NCBI RefSeq assembly: GCF_008704535.1
Contig: NZ_CP023701.1
Span: 496,001 to 560,000 of the forward strand
Length of the DNA: 64,000 nt
Origin: Streptomyces subrutilus
Lineage (GTDB): Bacteria > Actinomycetota > Actinomycetes > Streptomycetales > Streptomycetaceae
Direction: 5' to 3'
Under the pieces are notes generated by a model, which saw only the letters and a list, made by a program, of their open reading frames with translations, ran no database searches and had not been told where the DNA came from. The translations under genes and the position numbers were made by a program. Position 1 is the first letter of the stretch. Each line of letters opens with the position of its first letter. Below are positions 28,001-36,146 of this stretch, one piece after another.

Positions 28001-28758
28001 GCGCCGATGACGGCGGCCACCCGGTGGCCGCCGGCGGCGGCCCGGGCGATCACCTGCCGCATGTGGGCCTCGCGGGCCAGGTCGGCGGCGGGGACGGACG
28101 CGTCCTCGCGCAGGGCCCAGCCGACGCCGAGGGCCGCGCGGCGTACGGCCTCCGGGGTGCACCCCGGTGCGAGGACCTCGACGGCGCGGTCCCACATGTC
28201 GTCGCCGTCGCGTCCGGTGCCCGAGGCGGCGAGTCCGTCCGCGTAGGACCGCCGCTCCGGGCCCGGGTGTCCGGGAACGCCCCGCTCCGCGTCCGGCCGC
28301 GCGGCCTCGTCGGGGCCGGCGTCCGCGTCCGTGTTCGTGCCGGGGTCCGCGGCCGCGTCCGGCGGGCCGGTCTCGGACCAGGCGCGGGACGCCAGCGGCA
28401 GGTCGCAGCACAGGACGGCCGCGCCGCGCTCGCGGGCCCAGCGGATCGCGGCCAGTTCGGGAGAGAAGTCCGCGAAGGGGTAGAACGCCAGGCGGCCCCC
28501 CTCCCCGGTGCCCGCCAGGGCCACCGGGGCCACGGTCTCCGGGTCGGCCAGGTGCTCCAGCCACGGCTGGAACTCCGTCGGCAGTTCCACGCAGATCGCG
28601 TCCGCGCCGGACGCGTCCAGCAGGGCCGGGACCACCGCGGCCAGGGCGGGGCTGTGGTGCCGTACGCCCAGCAGGTACGGCGCGCGGGACGCGGCCAGCG
28701 CGTCCACGGCGGCGCGCGGGTCGGTCCGCGAACCGCCACGAGGGTCGGTGCGCGTCAT
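25054..28758 (-). CDS. DUF5682 - von Willebrand factor A fusion protein (YehM-YehP-like)
   Basis: Very large protein of 1234 residues. The N-terminal about 750 residues match the DUF5682 type (YLLGVRHHSPALAAVVPALLD near the start, later IGAFHAPALLG and SYADGLAASG). After a Pro/Ala linker, the C-terminal part is a CoxE/VWA module with the MIDAS motif DVSGS at about 1075-1079 and SDFEEGAP further on. In E. coli the two parts are the separate proteins YehM and YehP, so this looks like a natural fusion. The ATG overlaps the MoxR stop (ATGA). MoxR ATPases typically act with VWA partners to remodel proteins or insert cofactors, which is the likely joint role. Confidence 0.87.
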   Translation of the reverse strand: MTRTDPRGGSRTDPRAAVDALAASRAPYLLGVRHHSPALAAVVPALLDASGADAICVELPTEFQPWLEHLADPETVAPVALAGTGEGGRLAFYPFADFSPELAAIRWARERGAAVLCCDLPLASRAWSETGPPDAAADPGTNTDADAGPDEAARPDAERGVPGHPGPERRSYADGLAASGTGRDGDDMWDRAVEVLAPGCTPEAVRRAALGVGWALREDASVPAADLAREAHMRQVIARAAAGGHRVAAVIGAFHAPALLGPTDAVAALPDTPAAAPLAAAAAVPGPSAAPPAGAPPARGAGTGDPEAVTSFVPYSFDLLDSRSGYPAGIRDPLWQQAVLRAAGDPALVREAASVAVTGLCRELRRAGHTAGTGEAAEALRLACDLAVLRGLPAPGRGELLEAVTTVLGQGEPLGRGRALARALEAVFVGTARGRITPHAPRSGLGPSVEAELAELRLPGPDEPAARELRLDPLRSALDGRREVLLQRLLVCGASYGEPLAVTATGDGTALGTKWRLTWTPSVPARLDLAGVRGVTAAQAAAGTLRETARRAAAEGGPTPAEILAGLTAAARCDLPELVGVRLHEAATDLPRTATLPELLDALDLLEALHRGHLPGTDTGARATAAAVTGDLLEAAVRSLPGLAGSDDPADAAALVALADRAAAHHLGLRTDTVLADLAANGSPLVQGAALAVRVLLDLDPAASLGARAAGWIDGAVTPDARRSLTRRLAGLLTAAGPLLQSSPTALTPLLDRVEHLTDPDFLDRLPALRGGFDALSPAARDRLLAAVTERLGDRPDLTLDAPPALLALWAAADAAGLAALRELPLPEAARATPPPAPGPSPSAPAPATTAGPAADETRTDARRIGPADRWRLLLGRERDRLPAGARRYAHALDELYGAGRGEGATALDGGGGGGGREASFPTAREWSEELESLFGADVREEVLAGAAETGRTDVLTQLDPASVRPSVELLSSVLSLAGGMPEAQLARLRPLVKRLVDELAKELATRLRPAFSGLATPRPTRRPGGRLDLARTLRANLAHARRRPDGSVVVVPEHPVFATRASREADWRLILVVDVSGSMEASVVWSALTAAVLGGVPTLSTHFLAFSTQVVDLTDRVDDPLSLLLEVRVGGGTHIAAGLAHARSLITVPSRTLVVVVSDFEEGAPIGGLLGEVRALASSGAQLLGCAALDDTGTPRYSVPVAEQLVAAGMPVAALSPLALARWVGDRLRGEAR

Positions 28759-29906
28759 CGCAGGCTCCCGCGCAGGTCCCACAGGCGGCGCCACATCGCC
28801 GAGCCGTCCTCGGCGCGGCGGCGCACCGGGCCGTCCCAGTAGCCCAGCAGCCGGCCGTGGTCGGCAGGGTCGTCCTTGCGCACGACGCCCAGCAGGTGGC
28901 CGGGCAGCAGGTCCAGCACGTCACCTCCGGGCAGGTAGGCGGCGGAGACGCCCAGCGACGCGGCCACCTGCACGGCCTCGGCGGTGGACATGACCGTACC
29001 GGGGCGTTCCACGTCCCACCCCTCGGCGGAGCGTCCCGAGCGCAGGTCCCGGAAGACGGTGACGAGCGCGTCGAGGACGGCGTCGTCGACCCCGAAGGCG
29101 GCGCCCGCGCGCTGGACGGCGGCGACCGCCTGGCGGCGGATCAGCGTGGCCTCGGCGTCGGCGTCGGCGATCGGGGCGACGGTCTCGAAGTTGAAGCGCC
29201 GCTTGAGGGCGGCGGACATCTCGGATACCCCGCGGTCGCGCAGGTTGGCGGTGGCGATGACGGTGAAGCCGGGGGCCGCGGACACCACCGCGTCCTCGGT
29301 GGCGGTGAGTTCGGGGACGCTGACCCTGCGGTCGGACAGGATCGACACGAGCGCGTCCTGCACCTCGGGCAGGCAGCGGGTGATCTCCTCGACCCGGACG
29401 ACCCGTCCGGTGCGCATCGCGGAGAGCACCGGCGAGTCGACGAGCGCCTGTGAGGTGGGGCCCTGCGCCAGCAGCAGGGCGTAGTTCCAGCCGTAGCGGA
29501 AGGCGTCCTCGGTGGTGCCCGCGGTGCCCTGGACGGTGAGGGCGCTGGTTCCGCAGACGGCGGCGGCGAGGAGTTCGGACAGCATCGACTTGGCGGTGCC
29601 GGGCTCGCCGGTCAGCAGCAGGCCGCGCTCGCCGGCGAGGGTGACCACGCAGCGTTCCACCAGGGCACGCTCGCCCACGAACTTGGGGCTGATGACGAGC
29701 TTCTCGCGTCCCTGGGGCAGCGTGAGCGCGACGCCCTCGCTGCCGCAGACGAACGTGACGACGGCGCGCGGGGTGAGGGCCCAGCCGGGGGGCCGCGGGC
29801 CCGGGTCCTGCGCGGCGAGGAAGGCGAGCTCGGCGGCGTGGCGCTCTTCGGCCGGGATGACCTGGCGGGCGGAATCGGCCGCGGCGGGCTGGTCGGTGTC
29901 GGTCAT
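28755..29906 (-). CDS. MoxR-family AAA+ ATPase (YehL-like)
   Basis: AAA+ ATPase of 383 residues. Walker A is GEPGTAKS at 100-107; the Walker B region is VVRVEEITRCLPEVQ, sensor 1 is FTVIATANLRDRG, and the arginine-finger region is ALKRRFNFETV. The MoxR family works as a chaperone with VWA proteins; with this gene order it belongs to the YehL subgroup. The ATG at 29906 has a GGAGG site 10 bases upstream. It is the first gene of the operon continuing into DUF5682-VWA and SWIM, with four-base overlaps throughout. A 285-bp gap containing a terminator separates it from the upstream 1683-residue protein gene. Confidence 0.92.
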   Translation of the reverse strand: MTDTDQPAAADSARQVIPAEERHAAELAFLAAQDPGPRPPGWALTPRAVVTFVCGSEGVALTLPQGREKLVISPKFVGERALVERCVVTLAGERGLLLTGEPGTAKSMLSELLAAAVCGTSALTVQGTAGTTEDAFRYGWNYALLLAQGPTSQALVDSPVLSAMRTGRVVRVEEITRCLPEVQDALVSILSDRRVSVPELTATEDAVVSAAPGFTVIATANLRDRGVSEMSAALKRRFNFETVAPIADADAEATLIRRQAVAAVQRAGAAFGVDDAVLDALVTVFRDLRSGRSAEGWDVERPGTVMSTAEAVQVAASLGVSAAYLPGGDVLDLLPGHLLGVVRKDDPADHGRLLGYWDGPVRRRAEDGSAMWRRLWDLRGSLR

Positions 29907-29983
29907 CGGGGTGGTCCTCCGGAGGAAGTCGAGGGAATGACGGGCGGACGGGGGCGGGGCACCGCGGAGCGGAACCGGTGGGA

Positions 29984-30017
29984 GGGTGAAGCGGGTGCGC
30001 GGGTGAAGCGGGTGCGC
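29984..30017. repeat. Two tandem copies of a 17-bp unit
   Basis: GGGTGAAGCGGGTGCGC occurs at 29984-30000 and again, identical, at 30001-30017, in the noncoding spacer upstream of the MoxR gene. No other copy was noticed. It could be a recent duplication or a regulator-binding repeat. Confidence 0.7.
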
Positions 30018-30145
30018 GGTGGGCCGCGCATCCGGCCGGGGCGGCGCGGTGCGGGCGACCGCGGCGCGCACGGCGGCGGAGTCCGGCAGGGCGGACGCGG
30101 CGCCGTCCGCGGCGGCCGGGGACACGTGCCGCGCACCCGGCCGGG

Positions 30146-30178
30146 CGGCGCCCACACCCGCCGGGGGTGTGGGCGCCG
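30146..30178 (-). terminator. Terminator downstream of the 1683-residue protein gene
   Basis: A 14-bp perfect GC-rich stem (30146-30159 with 30165-30178, loop GCCGG) lies 13 bases past the stop codon of the large gene, reading on the minus strand. It would reduce read-through into the MoxR operon. Confidence 0.75.
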
Positions 30179-30191
30179 GTCGGGCGTGCGG

Positions 30192-33100
30192 TCAGCCGCG
30201 GCGCTTGCGGGTCCGCTTGACCTGGAGCTGTTCGAAGCGCGGGGCGTCGCCCTCGCGGACCCGCTGCCAGGCCCGCCGGTAGAGGTCGGCGGCCGGTTCG
30301 CCCGGGACCAGGACGCCCAGGCCCGGGGCGCCGCCCGGGGCCAGGCCGTACATCGGGAGCTTCCACTGCTCCACCGGCAGCACCGGGGTCGACGGCTCGG
30401 CCCAGCCGCCCGGAAGGAACAGCGTCCGCCCGGCCCGGGCGCGGCTGCCCGACACCACCAGTTCGGTGGCGGCCAGTTCGGCGCGGGCGGCCTTGAGCCG
30501 GGCCGGCTTCCAGCCGGTCCAGCGGGCGGTGTTGCGGTCCGTCGGGTCCGGCATGGCCAGCAGAGCCAGGTAGAGCACGGCCGCGTCCGCGCCGAGGCCG
30601 TACGTGGCGGAGACCTCGGCGACCACCTCGGGCACCGAACGGCCCGGGTCCTGCGGCCACCAGGTGCCCTCCGCGTCGGCGGCCCCCGCCGCCGGGGCGC
30701 CCGGGTCGGCGAGCAGCGCCGCGAAGCCCGGGTCGTACACCGCCCGCAGCGCCGCCTCGACGGGCAGCGGGTGCTGGTCGTCGCCGCGCAGCATCGGCAG
30801 GTAGGGGTCGGAGCCGGTGGAGTCCAGCAGGGCCGGGCGGACGGCGGGCCGGGGCTGGCCGTCGTGGGTGGCCATGACCACCGCGCCGTAGCGCTCGTGG
30901 TCGGTGGCGGTCTCGGTGGGTGTGCCCGCGGCCTTGCGGAAGTCGGCGAGGCTGGTGAAGTACCCGACGCTGAGCATCAGCTCGGGTGCCGCGAGCCGCT
31001 GGCGCAGGGCGGTGAGCACGGGCGGCAGCGCGGCCCGTACGGGGTCGCCGGCGGGGAGCCGGTGGGCGAGCCAGGCGGCCGCGGCGATGCTGCCGGTCAG
31101 CACGTCGGAGGTGAAGGGGTGCTCGGCCGGTACGGCCGGCTCCACGTGGTCGGTGACGACCTTCCAGGGGAGGTCGGTGGAGAGCTCGGGCGCGGCGGCG
31201 GGGTCGAGCAGGGCGGGCAGCGAGCGGTGGACGGGCCAGCTGCCGCGGACGGCCCGTGCGGCCTCGGTGGCAAGCCAGTCCGGTACGGGCGTACGACGGC
31301 CCACGCGCCGGATCCAGACCTCCGCGGCGGCCGCCGCGTCGGGGCCCTCGTCCCAGAGGCGTGCCGGGTCGGCGGGGAGGAGCGCGGCTATCACGGCCCG
31401 GCGCACGTCGACGTCGAGGTTCTTGAGCTCGGCGCGCGCGGCGGCGGCGTCGGCGGCCTTGAGGCCGAGGGCCTTGCGGAGTTCGGCGGGAAGGAAGTTG
31501 CGCTCCCAGGCGTCGAGGTGCGGCATGCCCGCGAGCACCAGTCGGGCGGTGGTGCCGGAGACCCCGGTGAGGCGGGAGAACTCGGCGACGGCCTCGGGGA
31601 AGAAGGGCGCCGTACCGCGGTCGGCGGCCGCCGTGCGGAACGCGGTGAGCCAGCCGGGGCCGCGCAGCGGGTCCCCGACCGGGGCCGCGCCGCGCAGGGT
31701 GTAGGGGGCGGGCGCGGCGAACCGGCCGGTGGGGTCGTGGAACAGGGCTCCGTACTCGTGCCCGTCGGGGACGTCGTGGCCGTGGTCGGTCACGGCGAGG
31801 ACGGCGCCGCCGCCGAGCGGGAGCACGGCGCGCTGATGGACGTTGCGCTCCGTGCCGGCGGGGCCCGAGAGGTGGCTGCGGTCCAGGTGGAGCAGGACCC
31901 GTCGCCAGTGGGGGGCCGAGCCCTCGGCGGAGGCCAGGCCCTGCTCGTCGATGGCGGCGAGCAGGCCGAGGAGGGCGTGCCGGTGCTCGTCGGCGGTGCC
32001 GAGGGCGACCGCGCGGTACGCCACCGCCGCGGGCTGGTCGAGCAGCGGGGCCCACGGCAGGCCCGATTGGGGGGGCGCGGGGACGTCGAAGTGGAGCCGG
32101 CCCGGTACGGCGGTCGCGTCGGTGGCTCGGCGGGCGGCGGCCAGGTCGTGCAGCAGGCGGTGGGCGGTGTTGTCGTCGCTGCCCCAGCGGTAGTAGCCGG
32201 AGCCGATGATCCCGCTCAGCGCGTCGCCGATGAGCCGGTCCGAGGCCCCTTCGACCTGCTCGGCGGCGCGGGCGGCCCGGGAGTCCGGGTGGAGCCGGGC
32301 GGCGACGCCGTCGAGTTCCTTCTGCTGGGCGAGGGTGAAGCGCAGGACCTCGACGATCCCGCCGATCAGCCGGGGTGCGGTGACCTGCGGGAGGGCCGCG
32401 GCGACCAGGCCGGCGAGCGCCTCGCCGCGTTCGGCGGCCGCGGCGGCCTTCAGCAGGGCGGCGAGCGTCTCCCGGTCGGCCGTGCGCAGCGCCGCGGAGC
32501 CCTCGGGGTCGCGGGGGCGCAGCGCGTACCAGTGGGACAGCGGCGGGAGTTGGACGCTGCGGGTGGCGAAGGCGGCGTGGCTGCTGTCGCTCCGGGAGCA
32601 GGTGGTGACGACGCCGTCCGGGTCGGTGAGGCTCACCGCGCGCCAGCTCCGGGTCAGCGCGCGGGGGCGGTCGTCGCCGGGCAGGACGAGCGCCGCGACC
32701 GGCATGTCGTGGCCCTCGGGGACGGTGACGGTGCGTCCGACGGGGTCGGCGGCGTGCCAGCCGTGTCCGGGGACGCGTACGGTGCGCCAGCCGTGCAGGC
32801 CGCGGGCGCCGAGGACCGATCCGGGGACCTCGGGTCCCGGGCGCAGCCAGGCGGTGCGCTCGGCCGGGACGGCGCCCTCGGGGTGGCCGGTCAGGGCGTC
32901 GGCGAGGAACGCGGGGCGGGAGAGGCGGCCGTAGGAGGGGCCGGCCGGGTCGTACTCCACCCAGCCGGTCTCGCTCTCCTGGTCGCGGTCCCGCCACACC
33001 CAGTACGAGACGCCGTCGCAGAGCACCGGCCGCTCGGCGGGCAGCCGGGTGTCGCCCCGGTGCAGGACGCCGGCGCCGGTGGCGCGGCCGCCGGCGGCGA

Positions 33101-35243
33101 GCGGCAGGGTGCCGTGGTCGGACCGCAGGGACCAGTGGTTGCGGTCGCCCTCCAGGGTGAGGACGGTGCCGGGCGAGTGGTGCCAGTAGCCCTGGGTGAC
33201 GCTGTCGGTCCAGGAGTACCAGAAGACGAGCAGCTCGCCGTCGACGTAGTGGAAGCCGAACCGGTGGCGGTTGCCGGACGGGCCGCGGAGGTCGTGCGTG
33301 AGGACGGTGGAGTCGGCGTCGACGACCCGGACCTGGGTGTGGTTGGCGACGATCAGGTACGGCCAGGCCTCGACCACGGTCAGGTCGGACGAGTCGCCGT
33401 GGGGGGCGAGTTCGGCGACGGCGCTCTCCCAGGCGGGCCACGCGAGCTCCTCGAAGAGGCCGCTGCGCAGGGTGCGGGCGAGGGTCTCGGCGAGGTCGGT
33501 GGCGGCCGCGGCGGCCACCGCGTCGGGGGCCAGCGCGAGGGCTTCGGCGGGGAGCCAGGCGAGCCGGCTGATGGCTTCGGGGACCGCCGGGAGTCCGGCG
33601 GCCGTGGAGGCGGCGGCGACGTCGTGCGTCCACGCGGCGAGCAGCGGGCGGCCGCCGGGCGAGGCGGCGACGCGGCGGATGATGTCGGAGCCGCCGGTGG
33701 CGTCGCCCAGCGCGTCGAGCGCGCGCCGGAACGCGGGCCGGAAGCGCGGGTCGGCGGCGAGGGCGAGCAGGTCGCGGCGCTGGTCGGCGCGGGCCCAGTC
33801 GCGCAGGTTGAGGTGGCCGTGTCGGCGGCTGTGGTCGTTCTCGTCGGGGTCGGCGACGGGCACGCCGAGGGTGAGCAGGAGGTCCAGCAGGTCCGCGTCC
33901 TCGACGCCGACGCGCAGGCCGTGCTCGCGGCCGGGCCGGGCGAGTTCGGCGCGCAGCCGCTGCGCGCAGCGCTCGACGAGGTCGAGCAGGGCGGGCAGGG
34001 TGGGGCGCACGTTCCAGCCGTTGTGGCGGGCGGCGTGGAAGCGTTCGAGCCAGCCGGCCGCGCCGTCGGCGCAGCGCTGGTCGGCGGGGAGGTCCTCGCG
34101 GAGCAGTCCGGCGGTGGCGCCGGACTCGGTCAGGACGTCGAGCCACAGGGCGGTGAGGGCGCCGTCCTCGCCGCTGGGCGGGGTGAGTTCCAGGAGGGTT
34201 CCGCGGACCGCGGGGACGCGGCGGGCGAGGGAGACCAGCGCGCCGCGGTGGGCCTTCCACCAGCCGGACGCGGCGCGCAGGGTGGCGGGCAGCGGCAGCA
34301 GCTCGGCGAGGTAGTCCTCCTCGGGTTCGCTGCCGGTCAGCCCGGCGGCGCGGGCGAGGCGGCGCAGTTCGGTCGCGGCCTGCGCGGAGGGTGCGAGGCC
34401 GCCGGCGGTGCGGCGTACGCACAGGCGCCGGAAGCGGGCGTGGGCCTCGGCGGGGGTGACGCGGGTGGCGAGTTCCTTGCCGTAGCCGGTCAGTACCTTC
34501 ACCGGCAGGGCGCCGGCGAGGGCGAATTCGAGGAAGACGGCGTCGAGCCGGTCCTCGTCGACGGTCAGGCCGTGCTGTGCCTCGGCGGTGCGGGCGCGGC
34601 CGAAGAGCTGGGCGGCGTAGGTGGTGTTCTCGACGGCGAGGAAGGTGCGGGCGGCCTGTTCGTAGAAGACGGGCAGGAAGTGCGGGACGGCGGCGCCGAG
34701 GCGGCCGGCGAGCTCGTGGCAGGCGTCGAGGGCGGCCTTGGGCTTGCTCTTGGCCTGCCGGGCGAGCCGGTCGAGTTCGGGGACCACGGCGAGGGCGTGG
34801 TGGCCGTCCTCCGGGTGGTGCACGAGGACCCATTCGGGGAAGCCGAGGGCCTGGCGGCGGCCGAGGCCGACGACGGGCGGTTCGCCCGGGTCCCGGACGA
34901 GCCCGAGGAATCCGGCGGCGAGGTCCTCGGCCGCGCCGAGTTCGGCGGCGGCGAGGCGGACGACGACGCGGTCGTCGCCGAGGGCGGGGTGCCGGTAGGC
35001 GCGGGCGGTCAGGTCGACGGCGTGCGGGCCGGCGCCGGTGGTGCCGGGGGGCAGGACGGCCCCGGCCTTGAGCAGCTGCCCGGCGCTGCCGGAGTCCGTG
35101 TCCGTGTCCGTGTCCGTGTGGTGCGCCTCGTCCGCCGTGCCCGTGCTCATGTCCGCCCCGTCCTTCTCTTCCGTCTCGTTCTTCACGTCGGTCCCCGCGT
35201 CGGCCGCCGTGCCGGTCTGCGTGTCGATCGGGTGCGTGCTCAC
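30192..35243 (-). CDS. Very large cytoplasmic protein of the DUF4132/MoxR locus, function unknown
   Basis: Protein of 1683 residues, with no signal peptide or transmembrane segment. The N-terminus is acidic and low-complexity, including a Thr-Asp repeat (TDTDTDTDSG). The body is helical with many short Leu/Ala-rich helices, a Trp/Tyr/Gly-rich beta section around 620-760 (for example WSLRSDHGTLPL), and a basic tail KRTRKRRG that could contact nucleic acid. Related proteins are often labelled DNA-binding protein without proof. The GTG at 35243 overlaps the stop of the upstream DUF4132 gene. Together the two may do the job of the single long DUF4132 protein YehI of E. coli. Confidence 0.82.
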   Translation of the reverse strand: MSTHPIDTQTGTAADAGTDVKNETEEKDGADMSTGTADEAHHTDTDTDTDSGSAGQLLKAGAVLPPGTTGAGPHAVDLTARAYRHPALGDDRVVVRLAAAELGAAEDLAAGFLGLVRDPGEPPVVGLGRRQALGFPEWVLVHHPEDGHHALAVVPELDRLARQAKSKPKAALDACHELAGRLGAAVPHFLPVFYEQAARTFLAVENTTYAAQLFGRARTAEAQHGLTVDEDRLDAVFLEFALAGALPVKVLTGYGKELATRVTPAEAHARFRRLCVRRTAGGLAPSAQAATELRRLARAAGLTGSEPEEDYLAELLPLPATLRAASGWWKAHRGALVSLARRVPAVRGTLLELTPPSGEDGALTALWLDVLTESGATAGLLREDLPADQRCADGAAGWLERFHAARHNGWNVRPTLPALLDLVERCAQRLRAELARPGREHGLRVGVEDADLLDLLLTLGVPVADPDENDHSRRHGHLNLRDWARADQRRDLLALAADPRFRPAFRRALDALGDATGGSDIIRRVAASPGGRPLLAAWTHDVAAASTAAGLPAVPEAISRLAWLPAEALALAPDAVAAAAATDLAETLARTLRSGLFEELAWPAWESAVAELAPHGDSSDLTVVEAWPYLIVANHTQVRVVDADSTVLTHDLRGPSGNRHRFGFHYVDGELLVFWYSWTDSVTQGYWHHSPGTVLTLEGDRNHWSLRSDHGTLPLAAGGRATGAGVLHRGDTRLPAERPVLCDGVSYWVWRDRDQESETGWVEYDPAGPSYGRLSRPAFLADALTGHPEGAVPAERTAWLRPGPEVPGSVLGARGLHGWRTVRVPGHGWHAADPVGRTVTVPEGHDMPVAALVLPGDDRPRALTRSWRAVSLTDPDGVVTTCSRSDSSHAAFATRSVQLPPLSHWYALRPRDPEGSAALRTADRETLAALLKAAAAAERGEALAGLVAAALPQVTAPRLIGGIVEVLRFTLAQQKELDGVAARLHPDSRAARAAEQVEGASDRLIGDALSGIIGSGYYRWGSDDNTAHRLLHDLAAARRATDATAVPGRLHFDVPAPPQSGLPWAPLLDQPAAVAYRAVALGTADEHRHALLGLLAAIDEQGLASAEGSAPHWRRVLLHLDRSHLSGPAGTERNVHQRAVLPLGGGAVLAVTDHGHDVPDGHEYGALFHDPTGRFAAPAPYTLRGAAPVGDPLRGPGWLTAFRTAAADRGTAPFFPEAVAEFSRLTGVSGTTARLVLAGMPHLDAWERNFLPAELRKALGLKAADAAAARAELKNLDVDVRRAVIAALLPADPARLWDEGPDAAAAAEVWIRRVGRRTPVPDWLATEAARAVRGSWPVHRSLPALLDPAAAPELSTDLPWKVVTDHVEPAVPAEHPFTSDVLTGSIAAAAWLAHRLPAGDPVRAALPPVLTALRQRLAAPELMLSVGYFTSLADFRKAAGTPTETATDHERYGAVVMATHDGQPRPAVRPALLDSTGSDPYLPMLRGDDQHPLPVEAALRAVYDPGFAALLADPGAPAAGAADAEGTWWPQDPGRSVPEVVAEVSATYGLGADAAVLYLALLAMPDPTDRNTARWTGWKPARLKAARAELAATELVVSGSRARAGRTLFLPGGWAEPSTPVLPVEQWKLPMYGLAPGGAPGLGVLVPGEPAADLYRRAWQRVREGDAPRFEQLQVKRTRKRRG
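35094..35117. repeat. Hexanucleotide microsatellite (GTCCGT)x4
   Basis: Four perfect copies of GTCCGT inside the large gene, encoding the Thr-Asp run of its N-terminus. The six-base unit keeps frame, so copy changes would alter only linker length. Confidence 0.8.
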
Positions 35244-36109
35244 GCGTCCCCGCCCTCCTCGATCGTGCGCCCGGCGTACAGCGCCGCGGCCATGCGCATG
35301 CCCTCGGACCAGGCGACCGGGCCGACCTCGGCCAGGCGCACGGCCCGGCCGTCCTCGTCGTGCCAGTTCAGGGCGCCGGTGCTGGTCTCGTCGTCGTAGT
35401 AGGGCTCGCCGATCCACACGGCCGCCTCGGTGGCACGCCCGGCGCCGTCGCGGACCTTGCAGGTGGCGTAGCCGCCGGAGACCCGGTAGCCGAGTGCCGT
35501 CGCCCGGGCGGCCAGGCTGAAGCGGGTGGGGAAGGACCCGCCGGCGTAGTCGCGGACCTCGGTGGCGCTCTCGGCCAGTCCGGCGGGCTTCTGCCAGGTG
35601 GGGCGGTGGATCTGCTCGACCCGCTGCTCGATGCCGAGTTCGGCGGCGAAGTCCCGTACGTCCTCCAGGTCGGGCAGGAGCACGGGGTGGGGCAGGAGCA
35701 CGGTGCGCGGGGAGAGCCGTACGGTCTCGCCGTCGAGGTTCACCACCTTGAGCTCACCGGTGGCGGTGGCGTCCCGCAGGAAGCCCGCCTCCTGCGGGTC
35801 CTCGCCGACGACGGCCAGGTCGCGCAGGGCGCGCTGCCAGGCCTCGTCGGGCCAGACGCGGGCGATGAGCGCGGTCGGCACCGGCAGCGAGGACACCATC
35901 CAGGCGTCGACCTGGGCTACGCAGGACGCCTCGTGCCGGTCGAGCCAGTCGGCGAGCCGGCGCAGCCGGTCCACCTCGGGATGGTCCTTCAGCGCCTTGG
36001 GCAGCGTCTTCAGCTGCCGTCCCGCCGCTCGGCCGGAGGCGGACCGTGCCGCCACCCGCCCTTCCACCAGGGCGATTTCGTATCCTTCGCCCGCAGCCAG
36101 CCATGCCAT
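35240..36109 (-). CDS. DUF4132 domain protein (YehI/MolR C-terminal-like)
   Basis: Protein of 289 residues. The region GRQLKTLPKALKDHPEV, the conserved DWLDRHEASC stretch, GFLRDATATGELKVVNLDGE and RDFAAELGIEQRVEQIHRPTW are typical of DUF4132, found at the C-terminus of E. coli YehI and MolR. Here the domain is a stand-alone short protein. The ATG at 36109 has GAGAGGG 8 bases upstream. It is the first gene of the minus-strand locus and overlaps the large gene by four bases. Its function is unknown; MolR was historically linked to molybdate regulation, but that link is not established. Confidence 0.85.
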   Translation of the reverse strand: MAWLAAGEGYEIALVEGRVAARSASGRAAGRQLKTLPKALKDHPEVDRLRRLADWLDRHEASCVAQVDAWMVSSLPVPTALIARVWPDEAWQRALRDLAVVGEDPQEAGFLRDATATGELKVVNLDGETVRLSPRTVLLPHPVLLPDLEDVRDFAAELGIEQRVEQIHRPTWQKPAGLAESATEVRDYAGGSFPTRFSLAARATALGYRVSGGYATCKVRDGAGRATEAAVWIGEPYYDDETSTGALNWHDEDGRAVRLAEVGPVAWSEGMRMAAALYAGRTIEEGGDA

Positions 36110-36146
36110 GTGCCTGTCCCTCTCGCGCGTGTCCCGCCCGGTTCCG

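Noticed and set aside
23144..28924. A single 1926-codon gene covering both the SWIM and VWA regions.
   Set aside because: Only 23144-25057 of this frame is protein-like; the upstream part is the antisense-like shadow of the DUF5682-VWA gene. The TTG at 25057 with GGAGAAG fits as the real start.
28921..34833. Uninterrupted frames of over 1900 codons on the minus strand, and a similar one on the plus strand (29838-35399).
   Set aside because: They are frame shadows of the MoxR and 1683-residue protein genes: Arg/Pro/Gly-rich composition without domains, as expected in very high GC DNA.
35094..35117. Phase variation through the GTCCGT and GTCGCC microsatellites.
   Set aside because: Both units are six bases, so copy changes stay in frame and cannot switch the genes off.
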